Assembly: GCA_902826945.1 (NCBI GenBank)
Contig: CADEGS010000026.1
Span: forward strand, 1-30,957
Length of the DNA: 30,957 bases
Reading direction: 5' to 3'
From: an uncultured bacterium
Lineage (GTDB): Bacteria; Planctomycetota; UBA1135; GCA-002686595
In this document: piece after piece, positions 1 through 7,218 of the stretch
How the letters are laid out: the number at the start of each line of letters is the position of its first letter
How positions within the stretch are numbered: the stretch's first letter is position 1
The notes under the pieces: model-generated
What the model was told of the DNA's origin: nothing
Seen by the model: the letters and a program-made list of their open reading frames with translations, nothing else
Database searches by the model: none
Position numbers and translations under genes: made by a program

Positions 1-1164
1 AGGGACCAGGCCAGGCTCACCAGGCAGAAGACGCCGAGCCCCTGCGCCGAGCGCGCGAGCGCGCGCCCCCAGGAGGGCGGCCCGGCGGCCAGCGCGGGGC
101 GCGGCCGGCGCGCCTCGACCAGCATCGTGACCAGCGCCAGCGCGCCGGCCGCGCCCCAGAAGAGGCCGTCGCTCGCCAGCGGCAGCGCGCCGTGCAGCCA
201 GAACCACTGGTAGCCGTGCAGGAGCCACGTGACGAGGAACGTCAGCGCCGTGGCCGAGGCCATCGCGAGGAGCGTCCCGCGCCCGCGCAGGCGCACGAAG
301 GCCGGGTAGTACACGACCTTCTTCATGAACTCGATCCAGTACACGTTGATCCGGCGCCAGCAGTCCGCGAAGCTCGTCGCGCAGAGCCAGCGGTGGTTCG
401 TCTCCGGCAGGCCGAACCCGAACAGGTGCAGGAGGCCGACGATCAGGTGGAACTGGCCCGAGATGCGCAGGTAGAGCAGGAAGCTCGACGCCGCGAAGCG
501 CGCGACACCGGCCAGGTCCTGCACCTCGGCGAAGGTCGGCGTCAGGTACAGGTAGACCAGCCGGTAGAGGAGCAGGTGCACGACGCCGCGCAGGATCCAC
601 GCCAGGCCGCGCTCGTGCAGCTCGTGCGCCGGGCGCTCGTAGTAGGTGCGCTGGAAGGTGCGCCAGTCCAGGACAGGGAAGAGCAGGAAGCAGGCGCTCG
701 GCAGCGGGAAGAAGTACGCGAGCCGCAGCCAGCCCGAGGCCGCGCCCGGCCGCGTCGCCTCGTCGTAGAGGTAGACGACCGTGCGGAACATCAAGAGCGC
801 CGCCACGACGGGCACGACGGCGCGCACCTCGTTGGAGGGGATCCGGCCGACGAGGCAGAGCGCGAGCGCGGCCGCGCACAGGACGAGCAGCGCCGCGCGC
901 CAGCGCAAGGCCAGCGGCAGGTGGCACACGCCGACCAGCGGGAGCGCGACAAGCGCGGGCGGGCAGCCAGGCGTGCACGCAGAACCCGCCCAGGGCGAGC
1001 CACGCCAGCGCTCCCAGCCCGAGCGAGCGCTCGAGCGCGAAGCCGTGGATCGCGAGCACGGCCAAGGCCAGCGTCGCGGCCGAGCGCGCGAAGCGCGCCG
1101 GGCGCAGGGCGGAGGGCCGCGCGTGGCGTTCGCTCGCGTCGGGGCTCTTCGTCGCCGCAGGCAT
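1..1164 (-). CDS. MBOAT-family membrane O-acyltransferase, 3' end off window, apparent frameshift
   Basis: Membrane-bound O-acyltransferases of the AlgI/DltB/PatA kind move an acyl group onto an extracytoplasmic sugar or polymer. Reading down the minus strand from the ATG at 1162-1164 gives a basic N-terminus and a hydrophobic helix (LALAVLAIHGF) ending in FCVHAWLPA. The family signature continues in another frame: HRWLCATSFADCWRRINVYW, then EFMKKVVYYPAF, then TWLLHGYQWFWLHG with the expected conserved His. The two parts join only if one base is removed near 957-966, in a G/C-rich run, so this is either a real frameshift or a sequencing error. The protein continues beyond the left edge, with about 385 codons visible. 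It is divergent from the methyltransferase, with 41 bp between starts. The family call is secure. The substrate is unknown, but an acyl carrier protein and an acyl-AMP ligase lie nearby, so an acyl-transfer role is plausible. Confidence 0.8.
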   Translation of the reverse strand, partial: MPAATKSPDASERHARPSALRPARFARSAATLALAVLAIHGFALERSLGLGALAWLALGGFCVHAWLPARACRAPAGRRVPPAAGLALARGAARPVRGRARALPRRPDPLQRGARRRARRGGALDVPHGRLPLRRGDAAGRGLGLAAARVLLPAAERLLPALPCPGLAHLPAHLLRAPGARAARARPGVDPARRRAPAPLPAGLPVPDADLRRGAGPGRCRALRGVELPALPAHLGPVPPDRRPPAPVRVRPAGDEPPLALRDELRGLLAPDQRVLDRVHEEGRVLPGLRAPARARDAPRDGLGHGADVPRHVAPARLPVVLAARRAAAGERRPLLGRGRRAGAGHDAGRGAPAAPRAGRRAALLGARARALGAGARRLLPGEPGLVP

Positions 1165-1205
1165 GCGCGTCGCGGACGAGCATACCGGGCAGGGCCGCGG
1201 ATGCC

Positions 1206-1991
1206 ATGAGGCCGCGCCACGGCGACTACACGGCGCTGGCGCGCGACTTCGCGCGCCACCGGCCGGGCTACGCGCCCGAGGTCGCGCGCCGCCTGCTCGA
1301 CGCGGTCGCGCGCGCGGACGGCGCGCCGCTCGCCCTGGCCGACGTCGGCGCGGGCACGGGCATCTGGACGCGCCAGCTCGCCGCCGCGGGCGGCGCGGTC
1401 GTCGCGGTCGAGCCGAACGACGCGATGCGCGCGGAGGGCGTGGCCGCCTGCGGCGGCCTCCCGATCGAGTGGCGCGCCGGCAGCGCCGAGGCGAGCGGCC
1501 TCGAGGCGGGCGCCTACGATCTGGTGACGGTGGCATCGGCGCTGCACTGGACGGACCTCGAGCGCGCGACCGCCGAGCTCGCGCGCGCGCTGCGCCCGGG
1601 CGGCCTGCTGGCCGCGCTGTGGAACACGCGCGCGCTCGAGGAGAGCCCGCTCGCGGCCGAGCTCGAGGCCGAGCTCGCGCGGCGCACGGGGCCGATCGAG
1701 CGCGTCTCCTCGGGGCGCTCGCGCTTCTGCGCGACGCTCTCCGAGCGCCTGGCCGCGAGCGGGCGCTTCGCCGCGGTGGAGCGCTTCGAGGCGCGGCACG
1801 TCGAGCGCATGACGCCCGAGCGCGCGATCGGCGTCTGGCGCTCGGCGAACGACGTGCGCGCCCAGGCGGACGAGCGCGCCTTCGAGGGCTTCCTGCGCTG
1901 GCTCGCGCAGCGCCTGGCCGGCCTGGCCTCGTTCGAGGTCGTCTACCGCACCCTGGTGTGGACGGCGCGCACGCCGGGGGGCGCGCGGTGA
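1206..1991 (+). CDS. class I SAM-dependent methyltransferase
   Basis: Small-molecule methyltransferase of 261 aa, probably cytoplasmic. Motif I is clear (DVGAGTGIWTRQL, residues about 46-58), followed by the acidic end of motif II (VAVEP, Glu69) and a post-II/III segment ASALHWTDLE leading to LARALRPGG, typical of Methyltransf_11/25 proteins. The ATG at 1206 is used because the nearby ATG at 1201 meets a stop after two codons, and translation farther upstream is low-complexity shadow of the MBOAT gene. It is the first gene of a plus-strand run and lies 91 bp before the glutamine-kinase-like fusion. In C. jejuni the phosphoramidate genes are accompanied by two methyltransferases (Cj1419/Cj1420) linked to O-methylation, so a similar job is an inference here. 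The acceptor cannot be read from sequence. Confidence 0.85.
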   Translation: MRPRHGDYTALARDFARHRPGYAPEVARRLLDAVARADGAPLALADVGAGTGIWTRQLAAAGGAVVAVEPNDAMRAEGVAACGGLPIEWRAGSAEASGLEAGAYDLVTVASALHWTDLERATAELARALRPGGLLAALWNTRALEESPLAAELEAELARRTGPIERVSSGRSRFCATLSERLAASGRFAAVERFEARHVERMTPERAIGVWRSANDVRAQADERAFEGFLRWLAQRLAGLASFEVVYRTLVWTARTPGGAR

Positions 1992-2082
1992 GCGGCGCGC
2001 GGCCGGCGGGTGGTGACCCGTGGCGCGCGCGGCGTCGCGAGCGCAGGCTGGAGCGGCGCGCTGGCGCGGAGCGGGCGCGACC

Positions 2083-5013
2083 ATGACCGACACGAAGGCA
2101 GACGAGGGCCCGCGCGCGCGCGCGCCGGACCACGCGGCGGACGAGGTCGCGCCGGGCACGCTCTACTGGATCACCGGCCTGGCGGGCGCGGGCAAGACGA
2201 CGCTCGCGCGCGGGCTCGCGGCGCGCCTGCGCGCGCGCGGCCGCGCGGTCGTGCGCCTCGACGGCGACGCGCTGCGCGCGGCGCTCTTCCCGGAGGCGGG
2301 CTACGCGGCCGAGGAGCGCCTGGCGCTCGCGTGCCGCTACGCCGCGCTGTGCGCGCTGCTCGTCGCGCAGGGGCAGGACGTCGTGTGCGCGACGGTGTCG
2401 CTCGTCCCGGAGGCCTGGAGCGAGCATCTCCGCGCCGTCGCGCGCACCCGCGAGGTGCTCGTGCGCGCGCCGCGCGCGCTGCTCGAGCGCCGGCGGCCGG
2501 ACCTCTACGGCGAGGGGGCCGGCGCGCGCGGACCGGTGGTCGGCCGCGAGCTCGCCGCGCGCGAGCCCGAGCGCCCCGACGTCGTGCTCGAGGACGACGG
2601 ACGCCGCGCGCCCGCCGCGCTCGCGGACGAGTGCCTCGCGCGCCTGGACGCGCTCGAGCGGGGCGCGCCCGCGCGCCGCCCGGTCGTCGCGCCGGGCACG
2701 AAGGCGGAGACGCTCGAGCGCCTGGCGCCGCTCGTGCGCGGCGCGCGCGTGCTGCCGCAGGAGCGCTTCACGCTGGCGCAGTGGCGCGACGACCCCGAGG
2801 CGATCCTGGCGCGCTTGGCGGCGCGCGGCTGGCTCGCGCTGCCGCTGATCGTGCGCAGCAGCGCGCTGGTCGAGGACGACCCGCGCGCCAGCCTGGCGGG
2901 GCGCTTCCGCTCCGCCCTCGACCGCCTGGGCGCGGCCGCGGTGCGGGAGGGGATCGACGAGGTCGCGCGCTCGCTGGGCGGCGAGCGGCCCGACGACCAG
3001 GTCTTCGTGCAGCCCTGCCTGCGCGGCGTGCGCGCGAGCGGCGTGCTCCTCACGCGCGACCCCGCGAACGGCAGCCGCTACGCGATCGTCGGGCTCGAGC
3101 GCTCGGGCGCGACCGACGGCGTGACCGGCGGCGTGACGGGGCAGGAGACCTGGTACCGCCACGCGAGCGCGGTCGAGCCGGCGCCCGCGGAGCTGGCGGG
3201 CGTGCTGGCGCTCGGCCGCGAGCTCGAGGCGCTGCTCGCGCCGGACGAGGACGCCGCGCTCGACGTCGAGTTCGCCGTCGCGGCGGACGGCGCGCTGCAC
3301 CTCCTGCAGGCGCGCGCCCTGGCCGTCGCGGCGCCGGCGCTCGGACCCGCGGCCGAGGCGCGCGCGCTCGAGCGCGTGCGCGCGCGCGTCGAGGCGCTGG
3401 CGCGCCCGCACCCCTACCTGCTCGGCGCGCGCGCCGTCTTCGGCGCCATGCCCGACTGGAACCCGGCCGAGGTGATCGGCGTGCGGCCCGCGCCGCTCGC
3501 CTTCTCGCTCTACCGCGAGCTCGTCACCGACGGCATCTGGGCCTACCAGCGCAGCAACTACGGCTACCGCAACCTGCGCAGCTTCCCGCTGGTCGTGTCG
3601 CTCGGCGGCCTGCCGTACGTGGACGTGCGCGTCAGCTTCAACTCGTTCGTGCCGGCCGACCTGGAGCCCGCGCTCGGCGCGCGGCTGGTCGAGCACTACC
3701 TCGAGCGCTTGCTGGCCTCGCCGCGCGACCACGACCGGGTCGAGTTCGCGATCGTGCACTCGTGCACGGCGCTCGACACCGACCGGCGCCTGGAAGCGCT
3801 GGGCGCGCACGGCTTCGGGCCGCAAGAGCGCGAGCGCCTGGCCGCCAGCCTGCGCGCGCTGACGAACGCCATCACGCGCCCCGGGGACGGCCTCTTCCTG
3901 CGCGACGTGGCGAAGATCCGCGAGCTGGAGCGCCGCCAGGAGGCCTTCGCGCGCGCGGCGCGCGGCCTCGAGCCGCTGGCGCGCGTCTACTGGCAGCTCG
4001 AGGACTGCAAGCGCTACGGGACGCTGCCCTTCGCCGGCATCGCGCGCGCGGCCTTCGTCGCGGTGCAGATGCTCGACTCGCTGGTCGCGACGGGCGTGCT
4101 CTCGCGCGAGGAGCGCGAGGCCTTCCTGCGCTCGCTCGCGAGCGTGCGCGCGGCGATGCAGACGGACCTCGCGCGGCTCCCGCGCGCGGCCTTCCTGCGC
4201 CGCTACGGGCACCTGCGGCCGGGCACCTACGACGTGACCTCGCCGCGCTACGACCGCGCGCCGGAGGCGTACTTCGACTTCGAGGCGCCGCCCGCGGACG
4301 CGCCGCCCGGAGCCGCGCCGGCGCTCTCGCGCGCGCAGGCCGCCGCCCTCGACCGGCTGCTCGAGCGCCAGGGGCTCGCGCTCGACCACGCGGCGCTCCT
4401 GGCCTTCGTGCGCGCCGCGATCGAGGCGCGCGAGGAGGCCAAGTTCGTCTTCACGCGCAGCCTGAGCGACGCGCTCGAGGAGCTCGCGGCCTGGGCCGAG
4501 TCGCTGGGGGTCGCGCGCGAGGACCTGGCCTTCGCCGACGCCGGCCTCGTGCGCCGGCTGGTCGGCGGCAGCGAGGACGCGCGCGAGCGCCTGCTCGCCT
4601 CGGTCGCCGAGGGCCGCGCGGCCTTCGCCGAGACGCGCCAGATCACGCTGCCGCCGCTCGTGCGCTCGCCCGAGGACGTGCGCGCCTTCTGCCTGCCGCC
4701 GTGCGAGCCGAGCTTCGTCACGCTGAAGAGCGCGGCGGGGCCGGTCGTGGCCGGCGACGCGCGCGCGAGCGCGCTGCGCGGCGCGATCGTGCTCCTCGCC
4801 AGCGCCGATCCGGGGCACGACTGGATCTTCACGCACGGCGTGGCCGGCCTGGTCACGGCCTACGGCGGCTACAACTCGCACATGGCGATCCGCGCGGGCG
4901 AGCTCGGCGTGCCGGCCGTGATCGGCGCGGGCGAGGCGCTGTTCCGTCGCTGGGGCGCCGCGCGCCGGTTGCGCATCGATTGCCTGGGCCGGCGCGTCGA
5001 GGTGCTGGCGTGA
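2083..5013 (+). CDS. fusion: CDP-amidate (APS-kinase-like) kinase + L-glutamine kinase (PEP-synthase-like)
   Basis: A 976-aa two-enzyme protein. Residues 1-190 are an APS-kinase fold: P-loop GLAGAGKTT (32-40), LDGDALR (59-65), and VCATVSLVPEAW where true APS kinases carry an ITAFISP-like strand. This resembles Cj1415, which phosphorylates the 3'-OH of cytidine diphosphoramidate. After a short linker (about 190-205) comes a PEP-synthase/PPDK-type ATP-grasp domain (LIVRSSALVEDDP, 255-267) and a C-terminal swivelling domain with GGYNSHMAIRAGELGVPAVIG. Its His933 is the expected phosphorylated His. The roughly 775-residue second part matches Cj1418, the L-glutamine kinase that makes amide-phosphorylated glutamine from ATP. 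The ATG at 2083 has GGAG 11 bases upstream and begins the conserved fold about 25 residues later. The stop overlaps the GTG of the next gene (GTGA). Domain calls are strong; the substrates are inferred from gene content. Alternatives are a PEP synthase or rifampin phosphotransferase relative, but no PEP-synthase C-terminal TIM barrel is present. Confidence 0.82.
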   Translation: MTDTKADEGPRARAPDHAADEVAPGTLYWITGLAGAGKTTLARGLAARLRARGRAVVRLDGDALRAALFPEAGYAAEERLALACRYAALCALLVAQGQDVVCATVSLVPEAWSEHLRAVARTREVLVRAPRALLERRRPDLYGEGAGARGPVVGRELAAREPERPDVVLEDDGRRAPAALADECLARLDALERGAPARRPVVAPGTKAETLERLAPLVRGARVLPQERFTLAQWRDDPEAILARLAARGWLALPLIVRSSALVEDDPRASLAGRFRSALDRLGAAAVREGIDEVARSLGGERPDDQVFVQPCLRGVRASGVLLTRDPANGSRYAIVGLERSGATDGVTGGVTGQETWYRHASAVEPAPAELAGVLALGRELEALLAPDEDAALDVEFAVAADGALHLLQARALAVAAPALGPAAEARALERVRARVEALARPHPYLLGARAVFGAMPDWNPAEVIGVRPAPLAFSLYRELVTDGIWAYQRSNYGYRNLRSFPLVVSLGGLPYVDVRVSFNSFVPADLEPALGARLVEHYLERLLASPRDHDRVEFAIVHSCTALDTDRRLEALGAHGFGPQERERLAASLRALTNAITRPGDGLFLRDVAKIRELERRQEAFARAARGLEPLARVYWQLEDCKRYGTLPFAGIARAAFVAVQMLDSLVATGVLSREEREAFLRSLASVRAAMQTDLARLPRAAFLRRYGHLRPGTYDVTSPRYDRAPEAYFDFEAPPADAPPGAAPALSRAQAAALDRLLERQGLALDHAALLAFVRAAIEAREEAKFVFTRSLSDALEELAAWAESLGVAREDLAFADAGLVRRLVGGSEDARERLLASVAEGRAAFAETRQITLPPLVRSPEDVRAFCLPPCEPSFVTLKSAAGPVVAGDARASALRGAIVLLASADPGHDWIFTHGVAGLVTAYGGYNSHMAIRAGELGVPAVIGAGEALFRRWGAARRLRIDCLGRRVEVLA

Positions 5014-5633
5014 AGCCGGTGCTCGTCACGCAGCGCGTCGTCTGCGAGGCGGGCGAGCGGCGCGACGCGCTCGAGCAGTCCTGGCACGCGCTGCTGGCGC
5101 GCGCCGGGCTGCGCGCGCTGCTCGTGCCGAACTGCCTGGCGGCGGCCGAGGAGCTGTGGGAGGGAGCGCCGGCCGCCGGCCTGCTGCTGACGGGCGGCAA
5201 CGACCTGGCCGCGCTCGGCGGCGACGCGCCCGAGCGCGACCGCGTCGAGGCGGCGGCGCTCGAGCGCGCGCTCGCGCGCGGCCTGCCGGTGCTCGGCGTG
5301 TGCCGCGGCATGCAGCTCCTGCTCGAGCGCCACGGCGCCGCGCACGAGCGCGTCGAGGGCCACGTGGCCGCGCGCCAGGAGATCCTGGTCGCGGGCGCGC
5401 CCGCGCTCGTGAACAGCTTCCACCGCTGGGGCGCGCGCGACGTCGGGCCGGAGCTCGAGGTCTGGGCGCGCGCGCGCGACGGCGTGGTCAAGGCCGTGCG
5501 CCACCGCGCGCGGCCCCTGGTCGGGATCATGTGGCACCCCGAGCGGCTGGAGCCGTTCCGCGCGGACGACGTGGCGCTCCTGCGCGCGCTCTTCGGCGGC
5601 GCGCCCGCGGAGGAGCGCGCGTGCGCGGGCTGA
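5010..5633 (+). CDS. class I glutamine amidotransferase-type hydrolase (peptidase C26), likely gamma-glutamyl-CDP-amidate hydrolase
   Basis: A 207-aa protein with a complete catalytic triad: nucleophile Cys98 in LGVCRGMQ, then His176 and Glu178 in MWHPE, plus VNSFHRWG (134-141) as in gamma-glutamyl hydrolases. The TGGND loop (61-65) is the usual oxyanion/GG element. The start is GTG at 5010, overlapping the preceding stop by 4 bp. This gives MKPVLVTQRV, the normal first beta-strand of the family, so there is no room for an upstream extension. In C. jejuni the equivalent protein (Cj1417, similar length) cleaves glutamate from CDP-L-glutamine to leave cytidine diphosphoramidate. That assignment rests on the neighbours. 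Taken alone it could hydrolyse another gamma-glutamyl amide such as gamma-glutamyl-GABA or gamma-glutamyl-putrescine. It is translationally coupled on both sides. Confidence 0.85.
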   Translation: MKPVLVTQRVVCEAGERRDALEQSWHALLARAGLRALLVPNCLAAAEELWEGAPAAGLLLTGGNDLAALGGDAPERDRVEAAALERALARGLPVLGVCRGMQLLLERHGAAHERVEGHVAARQEILVAGAPALVNSFHRWGARDVGPELEVWARARDGVVKAVRHRARPLVGIMWHPERLEPFRADDVALLRALFGGAPAEERACAG

Positions 5634-6355
5634 TCCTCGCGGCCGGCCGCGGGCGGCGCATGGGCGCCGCGACGGACCGGCGGCCGAAGGCGTTGCTCTC
5701 GGTCGGCGGGCGCACGCTGCTCGCCTGGCAGCGCGCCGCCTTCGCGCAGGCGGGCGTGCGCGAGGTCGCGCTCGTGCGCGGCTACCGCGGCGCGCAGATC
5801 GCCTTCGACGGGCCGTCGTTCGAGAACGAGCGCTGGGCCGAGAGCGGCATCGCCGCCTCGCTGGCGGCGGCCGAGGCCTGGCTCGCCGCCGGCCCGACGG
5901 TCGTCTCGTACGCGGACCTGGTCTACCCCGCGCAGGCGGTGCGCGCGATCGCGGCGGCGCCGGGCGAGATCGCCGTGCTCCACGACCCGGCCTGGCTCGC
6001 GCTCTGGCGGCGGCGCTTCGACGACCCGCTCGAGGACGCCGAGCGCTTCCGCGCCGACGCGCAGGGCCGCGTGCTCGCGATCGGCGGGCGGCCCGACGCG
6101 CTGGCCGAGGTCGAGGGGCAGTACATGGGCCTCTTCCGGCTGACGCCGCGCGGCGCCGAGCGGTTGCTCGCGCGCTGGCGCGCGCTCGACGCGGCGGCGC
6201 GCGAGCGCGCGGACGTGACCGGGCTCCTGGCGCTGCTCGTCGCCGAGGGCGAGGAGGTGCGCGCGGTCGCGCACGCGGGCTGGTGGTGCGAGATCGACCG
6301 CGCGCGCGACCTCCGCGTGGCGGAGGAGATCGTGCGCGAGGCGGGCGCGCCGTGA
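5621..6355 (+). CDS. nucleotidyltransferase, likely CTP:phosphoglutamine cytidylyltransferase
   Basis: A 244-aa GT-A-fold NTP transferase. The N-terminal signature GLILAAGRGRRMG with a Lys in RRPKALLSVGG (Lys23) is diagnostic. Metal ligands are expected at Asp99 (VSYADL) and Asp226 (WWCEIDRARDL). The motif NERWAESGIAASL (69-81) sits where LicC-type cytidylyltransferases hold the acceptor. The start is GTG at 5621, inside the last 13 bases of the hydrolase gene; it places the conserved first strand (RGLILAAG) at the very N-terminus. Cj1416 of C. jejuni, in the same gene set, couples CTP to glutamine phosphate giving CDP-L-glutamine. The same reaction is inferred here. A phosphocholine or sugar-phosphate nucleotidyltransferase would look similar without the context. 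Its stop overlaps the next GTG by 4 bp. Confidence 0.85.
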   Translation: MRGLILAAGRGRRMGAATDRRPKALLSVGGRTLLAWQRAAFAQAGVREVALVRGYRGAQIAFDGPSFENERWAESGIAASLAAAEAWLAAGPTVVSYADLVYPAQAVRAIAAAPGEIAVLHDPAWLALWRRRFDDPLEDAERFRADAQGRVLAIGGRPDALAEVEGQYMGLFRLTPRGAERLLARWRALDAAARERADVTGLLALLVAEGEEVRAVAHAGWWCEIDRARDLRVAEEIVREAGAP

Positions 6356-7218
6356 ACCCGGCGAACCGCGCGCGGCTCGTGGCGGGGGACGTGCTGCTCG
6401 CCGCGCACCCGGGCTCGGGCGGGACCTGGATCGCCGCCCTGCTCGTGCACCTGGGCGTCTTCTACGCCGCGGGCGACGAGGAGCTCCTGGCCGAGGGCGG
6501 CGCGCAGCGCACGGAGGGCCGGCTGGACGCCGCGCCGCGCCTGCCCGGACCCGCGCGCGGCGCGGCGGCGCCCCCGGAGCACGCCGGCCTCGCCGCGCAG
6601 CGCGAGCAGGTGCCCGTGCTGCGCGACCGCGCGCGGGCGACGGCGGCCTTCCGCGAGCCGCTGCGGGTCGTGCAGACCGGCGCGGCGGCGCTCGGCTGGA
6701 GCCCGCCGCAGCGCGTCGTGCTGCTCGTGCGCGACGGCCGCGACGCGCTGCTCTCGCTCTACCACGCGCTGCGCGGCTTCGGCGGCCTCGACGTGCCGCT
6801 GGCCGAGTTCCTCGGCGGCCGCGCGGGCGCCTGGCTGCCGCCGGCCCGGAGCTGGGCGGTGGCGGTCTCGAGCTGGACGGCGGCCATCCCCGCCGAGCGG
6901 CTGCACGTGCTGCGCTTCGAGTCCTGCCGCGAGCGGCCGCAGGCGGAGCTGCGCGCGCTGCTCGGCTTCCTGGGCGTGGCGCGCGAGGACGCGGCGCTCG
7001 AGCGCGCGATCGAGGCCGCCTCCTACCGCAGCATGCGCGCCGAGGAGGAGCGCGAGCTCGCGGCCCGCGGCGCCGCGCAGGGACCGCGCGTGATGCGCCG
7101 CGGGCAGGTCGGCGAGTGGCGCGCGCTCTACACCGAGGCGATGCTCGCGACCTTCCGCGGCCTGCCGCGGCGCGTGCTCGAGCGCTTCGGCTACGAGGTC
7201 GGGACGGTGCCCCCCTGA
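6352..7218 (+). CDS. sulfotransferase-fold protein, candidate phosphoramidate transferase
   Basis: A 288-aa P-loop sulfotransferase-family protein. The 5'-phosphosulfate-binding loop is HPGSGGTW (19-26). The 3'-phosphate-binding segment is VVLLVRDGRDALLSLYH (122-138). The C-terminal loop RRGQVGEWR (249-257) corresponds to the RKGxxGDWK element. The GTG at 6352 overlaps the upstream stop (GTGA) and starts ten residues before the conserved beta-strand. In the classical family these elements hold PAPS. The pathway before this gene is predicted to make 3'-phospho-cytidine diphosphoramidate, which has the same 3'-phosphonucleotide handle, so this protein may transfer the phosphoramidyl group rather than sulfate. 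That is inference: no PAPS-making enzymes (CysD/CysN) are in view. The 3' end overlaps the convergent radical SAM gene by 28 bp. Confidence 0.82.
   Translation: MNPANRARLVAGDVLLAAHPGSGGTWIAALLVHLGVFYAAGDEELLAEGGAQRTEGRLDAAPRLPGPARGAAAPPEHAGLAAQREQVPVLRDRARATAAFREPLRVVQTGAAALGWSPPQRVVLLVRDGRDALLSLYHALRGFGGLDVPLAEFLGGRAGAWLPPARSWAVAVSSWTAAIPAERLHVLRFESCRERPQAELRALLGFLGVAREDAALERAIEAASYRSMRAEEERELAARGAAQGPRVMRRGQVGEWRALYTEAMLATFRGLPRRVLERFGYEVGTVPP

Noticed and set aside
2083..2680. Sulfate-activating APS kinase as the function of the N-terminal domain
   Set aside because: No ATP sulfurylase genes are nearby, the strand that is ITAFISP-like in APS kinases differs, and the fusion partner and neighbours fit CDP-amidate chemistry better.
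2700..5013. PEP synthase or pyruvate phosphate dikinase
   Set aside because: The ATP-grasp and phospho-His domains are present but the C-terminal PEP/pyruvate TIM barrel is absent; the protein ends soon after the His domain.
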